A program made the position numbers and the translations under genes. Positions 37,861 through 48,081 of a stretch of DNA of 64,000 nucleotides are shown here, piece by piece; the first letter of the stretch is position 1, and each line of letters opens with the position of its first letter. This DNA comes from Datnioides undecimradiatus (lineage: Eukaryota; Chordata; Actinopteri; Lobotiformes; Datnioididae). The notes beneath the pieces were generated by a model that had not been told where the DNA came from, ran no database searches, and saw only the letters and a list, made by a program, of their open reading frames with translations. Where the stretch lies: contig WARS01000090.1 of NCBI GenBank assembly GCA_008933995.1, positions 3,770,425 through 3,834,424 on the forward strand, read 5' to 3'.

Positions 37861-40600
37861 GTGGTATCAACTTCTCCCTCCAGCAGCAGTGAAAGCAAAC
37901 TCCCAACCTCTCTGCGGTCCTGCTCCTCCCCTCTGGAACGGAATCCGCCAAATCGCTGCTAATTGAATAAGTGACAATGAACGGACAGACGAGGCGACAG
38001 ATGCTCGCGTGCCTTTACAACCAAACCACCAGCATGAGCGCACACATGCGCGCGCGACGCACGCAAACACACACATTCCTCCTGACTCCAATCTGAGCCG
38101 CGGTCCAGAGGCGCATTTCTATGGCCGCTCCACCTGCTGCGCCCATTGACTCGGGGGTAGGTGACAGGGGCTGGTGTGGGGGAATATTGCGAAGACTGCC
38201 ATGAATGTTCGCGACAGACGTTTAATTCACACTATCACTTTATGACTACAAGGCCCCGACACACAGAGGCAATAATGAAGAGAGCTGCAGCCCGGGCGCT
38301 AGAGCAGTTTGTTTGTTTGTGCTGATCGCATGCGTTTGCGGAGACACCGATCTGGGCTTCAGAGCCTCCATGGATCAATAAAATTATCTTCTGGGAGCCA
38401 CAAGCAGGAGAAGTTAAACAAAAAACTTACTAACTCCCAAAGACGTGGCATCTTTGCACCTGCTGCAGAGGATGAATATTGTAGTTCAATCATTGGTGCT
38501 CTTAAGCACTAAAAAGGCCGTGTTTGTTCGGCTGCTCTGGTTATGTAGCGTGCCTAAACGTATTAAGCCTCCATCTGCTTTTTACTTAGATTATACCCCC
38601 TCTATACATTAATTGTTTTATTCTGTGCAGTGTTTAAGACCCCAGCGTACCCCCACCCCCTCCAACTCTGCCTCTTTCTTTTGCCCCCGTCTTCCATAAA
38701 CTCCGGAGCTGACTTTGTTCTCCAAATGTGATTAGCTTCTCTGGGACGCAGGGAGTAATTGCATTACTGCATTGTGAACATTTGGAGCTATGGAAATGCT
38801 GCGCGCCCGTATCAAACCTGTTTAAATACCAAGCGCGCTATGGTGAAAGACGTGCAAAAGAGGAGTGAATGCAAACATTTTGCAGACATGGCTCAGGCGA
38901 TGAATAGACACTGGGAGCGGGAATAAAGGTTTTCCGCCAATTTAAAGGAGAGCTTCTGCTGGTGTCCATGCACGTTCGGTATATTTAATAAGCTATTGTT
39001 TCCAAGCATATGCGCAGAAAGCTTTAGAAGCTGTGCAGATGCAATGCGTTAAAAGATCAGCCCACACTGAATAACCTGGTTCAAATGGAGAACATCCTCA
39101 AGTCCTGTTTTTTTTTTTTCACACATTACATTTCTCACGCAGGCAGTCTGTAGCAGCTGGTGGTAAATTATTCATTTGTTTTGCAGATTCGGTATCTATC
39201 TATTTCTTAAGGTTAATTACAGTTTCTAAAATGATTCTCGAAGCGGTGGCTGAGAAATGACTTCAGCTGAGCGACCAGTGAAGGTGAGCGGGACAGTTGT
39301 GAGTTAGGTCTTTTACAGGAAAAGCTTGTTCGTGGAGTTCTTCTCCAGATGGTCACCTACTGTCGTGTCTCATCTTCAACTTCTGCTATAACATTTCACT
39401 TGAATATGTATGAGCGCTTAAGTAAGCTCTTAGTCTTGCAATAAGTCCCCGTCAGTTGAGCGCAATTTGTCTCTCCGTGACGCACGCGCGAGCTCGCCGC
39501 GGCCTCACGCACGCGCGCCAAAATGTGTGAATGGATCTGGAAAAGCTGCTTGGTACTCTACAATCCCCCATGACAACTCATTTCCTCACAGTTGTGTGGG
39601 GTTCGGGACTCCGCTGGAGTCTTGTTTGGTCGGCTGTAATCGCAGGGTCCTGGTGCCAAACAAACCGCGCCAGATGGTCTCCAGAATGCACGGTCCCAGT
39701 TGTGCACATTCGTTAAACCTTAGATCTCTCCCCTCTCTCTCCCTCTCTCTCTCCTGTTCCTCCTGCGTTTCTTTCATTTCTCTGTTTCTGTTTCTCCCTC
39801 TGCCCTCGCTTGTGCGTGCGTATTTACATGAATAAGATTCTTTTTTTTTTTTTTCCATTTTTCTGGGGAACTGAAAATGCCTGCCCGAAGTGGTGAGTTT
39901 TGGATGCTGTGCTCGTTATCGAAAACCCATCCTGCGGGGAGTTTGAAGTGATGTTGAACAGATCTGTGCACGGGGACAGAGCTGTTCCTCGGCGTGACCA
40001 ACTCTTTAAAGGCATTCATTAGAGTCCGGCTCCCTTTCAACGCGATTCGCCACACAGCTTACCCGGCTTATACTCTCACCCATAGACAGCCACAGATGAG
40101 GCGCATGAGAAAAAAAAAAAAAATATTGTTTTTTATATATATATATTTATGTATTGCACTCAAAACATCCACCACTAAGTGCCTGTGCATGGAGAAGGGG
40201 TTAGTCAGCTGCCACTTGAAAGCGCAGAAAAGGACTAGATATCGTATAAGCTCATGGCATGCATACACATTAATGCCAAGGCATCCAGTGCGTCAGTCAT
40301 ATGATAGGACTGAGTGGTGACAGCTGGATATGGCCGGGCTGGATCATATATTATTTATCAAAAGTGTGCCTATCAAGGCTTTAAAGGTGGTGGGTGACAG
40401 TGCTGATGATTGAGGGGACCATATCTTTGTCTTGTCTAATGAGAATTTAGACTCTTTGTGCTTCCATGCTGTCTGGAGAGAACAGACCCGAAGCGAGAGA
40501 CTCGTAAACCTTCCTGTGGTTTTATAGCGGTGAAAAACGGCAGGCTAAGCCTGAATGAGTGTTTTCTTCTTGAGTTTATTTTCTCCCCTGTCCATTGTAG
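36641..40600. other. Non-coding upstream flank of pcdh18
   Basis: It holds GAATA/GAATG-type short repeats (37096-37128 and 37256-37270), an AAAT tract (37398-37420) and a GT tract followed by GA (37822-37860). CpG-rich alternating sequence lies at 38040-38075 and 39479-39520, and a CT tract at 39722-39760. The second CpG-rich block sits about 1.7 kb before the start codon and could mark a distal promoter. No coding exon is seen. Confidence 0.55.
37822..37852. repeat. (GT)n microsatellite
   Basis: A perfect tract about 3.4 kb upstream of the pcdh18 start codon, followed by a short GA run. Confidence 0.97.
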
Positions 40601-40647
40601 GGGCACGATCGTTACTCCTGAAAAAGTGGGGAGAGTGAACCCCACAG

Positions 40648-40655
40648 GGCGGGGT
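40648..40655 (+). promoter_or_regulatory. GC box upstream of pcdh18
   Basis: A GGGCGGGG match to the Sp1-family GC box lies about 590 bp upstream of the start codon. It is followed by a T run and a pyrimidine-rich stretch. I see no TATA box at a convincing distance. A TATA-less, GC-box promoter would suit a CpG-rich developmental gene, but the promoter position is not established here. Confidence 0.35.
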
Positions 40656-40839
40656 TTTTTTTATCCCCCACTTTCTCTTTTTCCACCCCTCTTGCGCCTC
40701 CTCTTCTTCTCTCCTCTGGAGTTTGAGTGGCCACCAGCCAGCTTTTGATTTAAGACGCGTTTGTCTTTCCCGGGATGTGAAAAGGGGGCCGTGGCTGATG
40801 TACAACTAGTTGGTTTGAGGCGGGTTATTTTGGGCAAGT

Positions 40840-41233
40840 CTGTGTGCAGAGGCTCCTCAAACGGAGAGAGGGAGCGAAAGAGAGCGCACGGCGCACAAGA
40901 CCAGACGCAGTGAGGAGAGGGAGAAAGACGCACAGATTTCAGCGTTCGTTCTGCTGGGTCTCCCGCACACTGGATGCGCGCAACAGATCTGCACGACAGC
41001 GGAGGACAGATAGAAACACATTTGGATGCTTTTTATGGAAATTGGTGCAACTTGAGCGAGCTTGCGTTCAACAACCGAATGTTTTTTTCTTCTCCTTGCT
41101 CCGCGGAGAAAGCAATGCAGCTGTTGATTGGGGGAGCACAGCATTTAGTAAGTTAAAACTGGGATTGACCTGTGCTGCATTTTGGAGCTATTTTCGGGTC
41201 TGGGTTGTTGTTGTTTTTTTGGATCCCGCAAAA
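40840..41233 (+). other. pcdh18: pcdh18 probable 5' UTR (5' end not determinable)
   Basis: The sequence upstream of the start ATG is CpG-containing and, in its first part, purine-rich. It has no splice acceptor that I trust. I placed the 5' limit near 40840 only because the base composition changes there; the true transcription start could lie elsewhere. The main reading frame has no stop between 40844 and 41234 but no ATG either, so the extension is unlikely to be translated unless initiation is non-AUG. Several out-of-frame ATGs are present, one opening a 60-codon frame. Confidence 0.5.
40974..41156 (+). other. Upstream open reading frame in pcdh18 5' UTR
   Basis: The 60-codon frame starts at ATG 40974 and stops at TAA 41154-41156, 77 nt before the pcdh18 ATG and in another frame. 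The start context is weak (T at -3, C at +4), which would let most ribosomes scan past. The peptide resembles nothing I know. If the mRNA starts upstream of 40974, the frame could dampen pcdh18 translation. Confidence 0.4.
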
Positions 41234-43723
41234 ATGCAAGCAGGGAAAATGAAGGGACTGTTTCTGACAAGAATGTGGAAAGTTCTGGCTGTTTTGGCTC
41301 TGGCAACGCAGCACGTCACTGGTAAGACGTTGAAATATCAGATTTATGAGGAGCAGAAGGTTGGCACAGTTATTGCCCGTTTGAAAGACGATGTCGCCGA
41401 TGTTCTGGCTAAACTTCCGAGCTCAGTGTCGCTCCGCTTCAGAGCTGTGCAAAGAGGGAGCTCGTCTTTCCTCACGGTGCGCGAGCAGGACGGAGAAATC
41501 AGCATCAGGACCAAAATTGACCGCGAGAAACTCTGCGAAAAGAACCTCAACTGTTCTATTCAATTTGACGTTCTGACGCTCCCCACTGAGCACCTGCAGC
41601 TTTTCCACGTCGAGGTTGAAGTGCTGGACATTAACGACAACGCACCCCAGTTCGCCCGCGCCGTCATCCCCATTGAGATCTCCGAGAGCGCGGCTGTGGG
41701 CGCGCGCATTCCCCTGGACAGCGCCACAGACCCCGACGTCGGGGAGAACTCACTGTACACGTATGCCTTAGAGCCCAACAACTTCTTCAAGCTTGACATC
41801 CAGTCCAGGACTGACGGCGCTAAATACGCCGAGCTGGTGGTGCTTAGGGAGCTGGACCGGGAGGTGCGCTCCGGTTACGAACTTCAATACACAGCTTCTG
41901 ACAGGGGCGTTCCCCCCAGAACGGGATCGACCCTCCTCAAAATCAGTGTTGCCGATTCAAATGACAACAGCCCAATTTTTGACAAGTCGTCATATGTCAT
42001 AAATCTCCCAGAAAATTCACCTGTTGGCACTCTGCTCATTGACTTAAACGCCACTGACGCGGATGACGGCACCAACGCCAAAATAGTCTACTCATTCAGC
42101 AGTCACGTGTCCCCTAAAATAATGGAGACGTTCAAAATTAACCCCGACAGCGGTCACCTGACCCTCATCAGGCGCGTGGACTACGAGGCTGTTAACTCTT
42201 ATGACATTGACGTCCAAGCGCAGGACATGGGTCCAAACTCCATGCCAGCTCACTGCAAGATCCTGGTCAAAGTGGTCGATGTGAATGACAATAAACCAGA
42301 CATTAGCATCAATCTCATGTCCTCTCAGGGGAATGGGGACGCAGCTTATATATCTGAGGCTTCTCCTTTGGACACGTTTGTAGCTTTGGTGAGGGTGGAG
42401 GACTTGGACTCGGCATTGAATGGGGAGGTAGAGTGTAAACTGCATGGTCAAGGATATTTCAAACTGCAGAAGACCTACGAGAACAACTACATGATTCTGA
42501 CCAACGTGTCTCTGGACCGAGAGAAAAGGTCAGAGTTCAGTCTGACAGTGGTGGCAGAGGACCGGGGGACTCCGAGCCTCTCTACCGTCAAACATTTCAC
42601 TGTGCATGTGACTGATGAGAATGACAATCCGCCACGTTTTGAAAAGGGGCGATATGAGATCTTTAAATCGGAGAACAATGCCCCTGGAGCATATCTGACC
42701 TCCATCATGGCCACTGACCCTGATCTAGACACGAATGGGCAGGTGAGCTACTCCATCTTGGAAAACTCAGTTCATGGAAGCTCAATCTCCACCTACGTGA
42801 CCATTGACCCCTCAAATGGTGCCATCTATGCACTGCGTACCTTTGACCGTGAGGATGTTAGTCGTATCTCCTTCGTTGTGCAAGCCAAGGATGCGGGGAA
42901 ACCACCACTGCTCAGCAACGCCACAGTTATTCTGAACATTCTGGATGAAAATGACAACCCGCCAGTCATCGTGGTCCCCCAGCTGTGGAACTTCACTGCT
43001 GATGTACCTGCATCCAAGTTCACTGAGGCGGGACACTTAGTAACCGTGGTCAGGGCGACCGATCGTGACACAGGGGTCAATGCTGAGCTCATTTGCTCCA
43101 TCGTCAGTGGCAACGAGGAGGGTTTCTTCATTATTGACCCAAGAACCTGTGAAATCCACGCCAACGCCAGCCTGGAGAACTTCCCCCATGAGCATGCTGA
43201 GCTGACGGTCGTGGTGCGAGATCAGGGAAGGGAGAGCCTCAGTGCTAAGGCAGTGTTAAAAATCACCCTCTATGAAAACATGGAGAACCATGTCCAGGTG
43301 ATGGACCAGGGGGAGTCTGCTCTGGATGCATCCCTGATCATCATCATCTCCCTGGGGGCCATATGCGCCGTCCTCTTGGTCATCATGGTGGTGTTTGCTG
43401 CCCACTGTAACCGAGAGAAGAAGGACACAAGACACTCCTACAACTGTCGGGTAGCTGAATCAACCCACCAGCACCACCCGAAGAAGCCCTCACGCCAGAT
43501 CCACAAAGGTGACATCACCCTGGTCCCTACGGTGAATGGCACCCTGCCAATCAGAGCTCACCACCGCTCACCTTCAGACACGCCCCCCATGGACCGAGCC
43601 CAGATGGGGAGCCGGCAGAACCACCACAGCCGCCAGTCGTTAAACAGCCTGGTGACCATCTCGTCCAATCACATTCCAGAGAGCTTTGCTTTAGAACTGG
43701 CGCATGCAACTCCACCAGTGGAG
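41234..43723 (+). CDS. pcdh18: pcdh18 coding exon 1: ectodomain, membrane helix, proximal tail
   Basis: This exon encodes residues 1-830 and ends in phase 0 at the codon GAG, followed by a GTGAGC donor. One very large first exon holding all cadherin repeats is the rule for non-clustered protocadherins. Several N-glycosylation sequons lie in the repeats, for example NATD, NVSL, NFTA and NASL. After the helix (residues 700-722) comes a basic NREKK stop-transfer stretch, then a conserved tail block that includes [12 protein letters not shown]. The reading frame stays open into intron 1 and stops at 43805-43807, which matters for isoform calls. Confidence 0.97.
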
Positions 43724-43857
43724 GTGAGCACTCGTGCACACACACTAACACACACACACTCACACACACACACACTCACACATACACGCACAAGCATATT
43801 ATTCTGAGATATTTCAACTGCGATCCCTCAGCTCTCTCAGACACACATTATCTCTCT

Positions 43858-43896
<39 letters not shown>

Positions 43897-46800
43897 CACA
43901 CACACAACACACCTTAGCCTTCTCATCCTCACACAGCTGTTGCCGTTTGAGCAAATTAACTCATCTCCATGTGTGACAGTGACTTAATCAACACTGCCCT
44001 GTAGTTCAAACTGATTCTCATTAAAACTGCTGATGATTATAGATGTGTCTTTGTCTTTACCTTGTTTACACCCCGTCACCATTACCTTCATCATAACCAC
44101 AACTCACCCCTCAGTCATATGTCTCCATATTCATCTAGAACCCCTCCCTCCTCCCACCCTACCGCCACCACCACCTTTTTTTAAGGGGGGGGTTTAACGT
44201 CATCCATTTTGTCTCATCCATTTTTAGCAACCTCTCCATCATCCATTTTGTGTTTACTCATCCATTATTTTGTCTTCTGTGTTGTCTCTCTCTCTCTCTG
44301 TTTTATTTTCTTCCTCAATTACCCATCTGTTATTCATCCCCCCTTTTCTGTTTCTTTTTGTTTGTTTTATTTTGTTTGTTTTGTTATTTTTGGATGTAGC
44401 AAGTCTCACAGCTTCTGTCCATGCTCCATCAGGGCCAGTACCAGCCCAGACCCAGTTTCCGTGGCAACAAATACTCCCGCAGCTACAGGTAATTTACCCC
44501 TATCCCTCAGCCCACCCTGCCCCCACCTCCCCGAAAAAGATTATCTTTTGTTTACCTTTTAAACCACTTGTTTTTCATTGTGTATTACATGTTACAACAA
44601 CCTGTTGTGAACTGTTGCCTGTCAATTGGTCAGTTACGTGTAGATCATGGTTCGATGGCGTTTGAGTGTATTTTTCATATTCCAGTTGTTATCACACCAA
44701 TGTCATTCAGTTCAAAAGTATGCAACTCATTTGTCTGAATGTCACAACAATTTTCCTGGTGCTCCTCTTCTTGAAAAAAAAAAAAAATTGGGCTCAGGTT
44801 GTAAAGTGTGCATCCATCATTACTTTCATCATAATATCCCCTCGTGATCTCCGGATGATAGAGTTATTGATGCCCCTAGTGGCTGCTGTGATAGATTTAT
44901 TGAGGGGATCTACCTGCATGTAGGATTTATGGGCCAGGCCTCGTCTGGAGATTTGACAGATTCCAGAAGCTGCCTCAAGTTTTATATGATGGATTTATTT
45001 GCCATTAGTCTTCCTTAAGGATTCTATCAGTCTGCAAAACAGAAGGCAACCCGCTTTGTGTATGCAAGGTGTGAACAACGCTGTTTTGCAGATATGGTCT
45101 GACTAATTGATGCCCATATGTGTTTGCAATCTACCCCCTCAGGTATGCATTACAAGACATGGACAAGTTCAGCCTGAAGGACAGTGGCCGTGGGGACAGC
45201 GAGGCGGGGGACAGTGACTGTGACATGGGGCGGGAATCCCCCGTGGACAGGCTGCTGCTGGGGGAGGGCTTTTCTGACCTCATACACCTCGAAATGCATC
45301 ATCGACTCCACCCAGGTGAGCTTTCGGCGATGTGCCACAGTACCTGACACCCACCCCACCCCATTTTTTCGCTCCTTACCGGATTTACTCCCCTCGGCTG
45401 ACTCACATACCTAACACCCCCTATAGCAGCATGTCGCACTCAACTATCACCTCGGCTTCAGAGCACAATCACACCTCGACATGATCGCATCTTGAAAAAG
45501 TTGTAAAGTCATACTTTTCGAGTTTGATTGACTTTGGGCCAGATGACGTGACTAGCCCTCACAATTCTTATTCCTCGTCTGTTTCTCTCCGAGCCCAAAC
45601 TAGCTGTGACTTGACCTGACCTCCCCTCGCTCCAGACCACACCCAGCCCTCTAATGTACCTCCCTCCCGACGAATTATAGCACCACGGACAGCGTCAGGC
45701 CTAAGCCCATTATTTGTCTGTCCACCTGCCTATACAGCCACTCCATTCACCCTGTTGCCAACACAATCCCCATTGTGCTCAGCCCCATTCTTCCACACAG
45801 CCCTCATTTCCACGCTCGTTATCACACCGAGAGAGGTTACAGTGTGTCTGGCTGTTTGTGTTACCGCGTGTGCGGCTGTGTGTGTGTGTGTGTGCGTGCA
45901 TGTGCGTTATCTGCCCCTAAGTTAGAGTCGTGTCTGTAAAATCCTCCCTGGAGCGGAGATGAGTCGCCTGTCACTCATCGGTATGCGTCTCAGTGTGCTG
46001 TTTTTTTTTTTCTCCTTTTTTTCTTTCCTTTTTCTTTTTCTTTCTCCTTTTTTTCTCCCCCCGGTGAGTGACAGTGGTGCGCTTTCATGTCTGAACTGAG
46101 GAGAATTCATAGTAATTGCTTTTAGAATGATGTTATTCTCTCTCTCTCTCTCTCTCTCCCCTCCACTTACTCTGTCCCTCTCTCATTCTCTCCTACATGC
46201 CGGAGTGCTCCTCAGCATCTCTCTTTTCTGTACCTGTTAATGTATTCTTTATCTTTATTGAGATGGATAAAGGGTGGGGTGGTGGACACGGACTGTCTTT
46301 CTGTATCTCCCTTTTTCTCCCTGTGAGAAAGACTTGGAGGTGTTGCACCCCTCCTGCTTCCCCTTCCCTCCCTCTATCTTTTATGCTAATATGAAAAAAG
46401 GGGAGGGGAAGGAGATAATGGGCCGAGAGGGAGGATTATCCCTGTTTCTCTTCAATAGATTTAATTTGTTTAGATTTTTCTATTTAGATGGGCAAATGTG
46501 GCTATTCATGCTAGATATGATAAAAGAACTAAACAAGCAAATCCCTGCCTCAGCTGCGTAGTCGGGAGATGCGGACATGCTTGGCATAGCAGCCAAATAT
46601 TACATTAACATCTGCCTGTGATGCCATTTGGGTGGGATCGTGCTGTTATTCATTTATTTATCTAGATCTCGCGCGATTGTTTTCGCACACTACCTGGATA
46701 TTCATGCTGTGAGCTGTAAATATCGCCGATCGGGTCCTCCAAGCACGGATGTGAAGAGATCAGGAGAGAAACTAACCACTGCTAAGCTGAGCTGTGATTC

Positions 46801-48081
46801 TGATATTAATGAAAGACCAAAGCACTGCCATATTAAATACTTAATAGGTGTTGTACATGAAGCGTTCATATGCTAACAGAATGAGGCATGGTTTGTCATT
46901 CTCAACTGCATCCCTGCCCTTGTTTCATGCTATCAAAAACAACATATTGACCTCTTGCTGAACTGTGTATCTCCTCAAACAAAACACTACCCTGCTGCAG
47001 TGGCTGGGTTTGTGACTTATATTATTCAAGTATATTGACTTTTTTTTTTATACCACAGCAACAAATATTTTTACCCTACTTCTGTCTAAGGAGTTCTGAA
47101 CATCTGATTTATCTGAGTTGTTTTGTTTTGCAGTCATCCCGTGTTTTTATCTATTTATCAGTCTGTTTCACGCATTCTGTGCAGTAGATGTCATAAAAAG
47201 GTTTGCAGCGCGCGGACCCGCTCCTGATTCTTTCTGTGTCTCTGTTTTTGGCTTCAGCTATGAGACTGTGCACCGATGAATGTCGCGTCTTGGGACACTC
47301 TGACCAGTGCTGGATGCCCCCCCTCTCCTCTCCCGCCTCCTCTGCTGACTACCGCAACAACATGTATATCCCCGGGGAAGAGTCCTCCCAGCAGCCCCAG
47401 ATCGACGATGACCAGTCCTCCGTTGACTCGGAGCACCGCAAGAGCTTCTCCACCTTTGGCAAGGAGCCTGGGAGCGAAGAGGCAGGTGCCGGGGGAGTTG
47501 TCGCCGGAGGAGGAAGTGATGCTTGTGCAGCTGGAGGGGGGGCTGGCTCCCTCCTCACAGAGATGAACTCCGTCTTCCAGCGGCTCCTCCCCCCTAATAT
47601 GGACTCATACACAGAGTGCACTGAAACAAGCCCACCTTCGTCCTCGGCCACCACTGAGAGAGGAAGCGGGCGTAGTGGCAACATTGCTGGTAACCATAGT
47701 AACAATGCAGTTCCTCAGGACAACCGGAGGGGGTTGTTGCCGGGTGGGAAGGGTCCTGCTTACCCCCCAGGTGTGGCCGCGTGGGCTGCCAATACCCACT
47801 ACCTGAATCCTGGTAGTGGATCTGTGGGAACCAACCATGTTTCCGCCTCTTCGTCGTCACCGTCCACCTCTGCCTCCACTAATGGACAACCGCCACACCT
47901 CAAATGGCTGCCAGCCATGGAGGAAATCCCAGAGAATTACGAGGAGGATGACTTTGAAGGCGTCTTCCATCAGGGTCACCCAGGTGGAAAGCGCAGCGAG
48001 AGCCGCCACGAGGCCGGCATGGACGCTAGCGAGCTGGTCCACGAGATCAACAAGCTGCTGCAGGACGTCAGACAAAACTAG
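41234..48081 (+). CDS. pcdh18: Protocadherin 18, complete coding sequence in four exons
   Basis: The coding sequence joins 41234-43723, 44400-44488, 45143-45315 and 47258-48081 and gives 1191 residues. Delta-2 protocadherins are calcium-dependent homophilic adhesion proteins of the plasma membrane, mainly in developing brain. Visible parts are a signal peptide (about 1-30, ending HVTG), six cadherin repeats (EC1 31-136, EC2 137-245, EC3 246-353, EC4 354-465, EC5 466-575, EC6 576-681), a membrane helix (about 700-722) and a cytoplasmic tail (724-1191). Calcium-binding DxNDN motifs close EC1 to EC5 at 132-136, 241-245, 349-353, 461-465 and 571-575. EC6 lacks one, as expected for the membrane-proximal repeat. 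Assignment to PCDH18 rather than PCDH8, 10, 17 or 19 rests on close agreement with the human protein as I remember it, especially exon 2, the [20 protein letters not shown] block and the C-terminal [11 protein letters not shown]. Human PCDH18 is about 1135 residues. The start is the first in-frame ATG, with A at -3; a second ATG five codons on is possible. The a or b paralogue is unresolved. Confidence 0.97.
41380..41910. promoter_or_regulatory. CpG-rich segment inside pcdh18 exon 1
   Basis: CpG dinucleotides are dense here, for example around 41475-41540, 41650-41720 and 41790-41880, compared with the flanking DNA and the second half of exon 1. It probably belongs to the CpG island of the pcdh18 5' end, with part of the density coming from codon choice in EC1 and EC2. 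I did not compute observed/expected ratios. Confidence 0.5.
43724..44399 (+). other. pcdh18: pcdh18 intron 1 with two CA-rich microsatellites
   Basis: The 676-bp intron runs from GTGAGC to TGTAG. It carries imperfect CA repeats at about 43735-43792 and 43864-43912, the first starting 12 bp after the donor. A pyrimidine-rich stretch with T/G runs precedes the acceptor. CA tracts close to a 5' splice site are known hnRNP L binding elements, so splicing of this intron may be regulated. Confidence 0.9.
44400..44488 (+). CDS. pcdh18: pcdh18 coding exon 2
   Basis: This 89-nt exon encodes residues 831-859 and the first two bases of Arg860. It follows the acceptor TGTAG and ends TACAG before GTAATT. 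Its translation starts [12 protein letters not shown] and ends NKYSRSYR, and matches human PCDH18 as I recall it. An exon this short is easily missed by gene finders. It joins exon 1 in phase 0 and exon 3 through a split AG/G codon, which confirms the frame on both sides. Confidence 0.95.
44489..45142 (+). other. pcdh18: pcdh18 intron 2
   Basis: The 654-bp intron is bounded by GTAATT and CCCCCTCAG. It contains an A-run near 44775 and no recognisable mobile element. A weak CTCF-like match in reverse orientation lies near 44871-44886, one base short of consensus. Confidence 0.9.
45143..45315 (+). CDS. pcdh18: pcdh18 coding exon 3
   Basis: This 173-nt exon encodes the end of Arg860 through residue 917 and the first base of Ala918. 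The acceptor is CCCCCTCAG and the donor GTGAGC. The translation begins [20 protein letters not shown], a tail block conserved in PCDH18. The stretch [12 protein letters not shown] just before the donor differs from my recollection of the human protein, which reads FLTDGRIPA there. The exon boundary region is therefore the most divergent part of this exon. Confidence 0.93.
45316..47257 (+). other. pcdh18: pcdh18 intron 3
   Basis: The 1942-bp intron is the longest of the gene. It contains a near-consensus REST site (45676-45696), a GT-rich stretch near 45877-45905, a C/T-rich block (45998-46060) and a TC repeat (46138-46158). The frame from exon 3 continues nine codons past Gly918 and stops at 45345-45347. 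Confidence 0.92.
45676..45696 (+). promoter_or_regulatory. RE1/NRSE element (REST/NRSF binding site), predicted
   Basis: Eighteen of 21 positions match the RE1 consensus, including the uninterrupted core CACCACGGACAGCG. The three mismatches are at the edges (positions 2, 3 and 20). REST represses neuronal genes in non-neural cells and progenitors by binding RE1 and recruiting CoREST and histone deacetylases. The site is within intron 3, about 4.4 kb after the start codon. Intronic RE1 sites are common in neuronal genes. Confidence 0.7.
47258..48081 (+). CDS. pcdh18: pcdh18 coding exon 4: distal cytoplasmic tail and stop
   Basis: The exon begins after TTCAG and encodes the end of Ala918 through residue 1191, with stop TAG at 48079-48081. 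It opens with [19 protein letters not shown], an almost invariant PCDH18 block. KSFSTFGK (979-986) lies in a tail region that PCDH18 proteins share. Two low-complexity stretches, one rich in Gly/Ala after residue 990 and one rich in Ser about 80 residues before the end of the protein, look longer than in the human protein. The acidic PENYEEDDF segment and the C-terminal LLQDVRQ are conserved. Confidence 0.96.

Noticed and set aside
44871..44886. CTCF-like motif in intron 2 (reverse orientation)
   Set aside because: TGCCCCTAGTGG lacks one C of the core, so the spacing is wrong for a good CTCF match.
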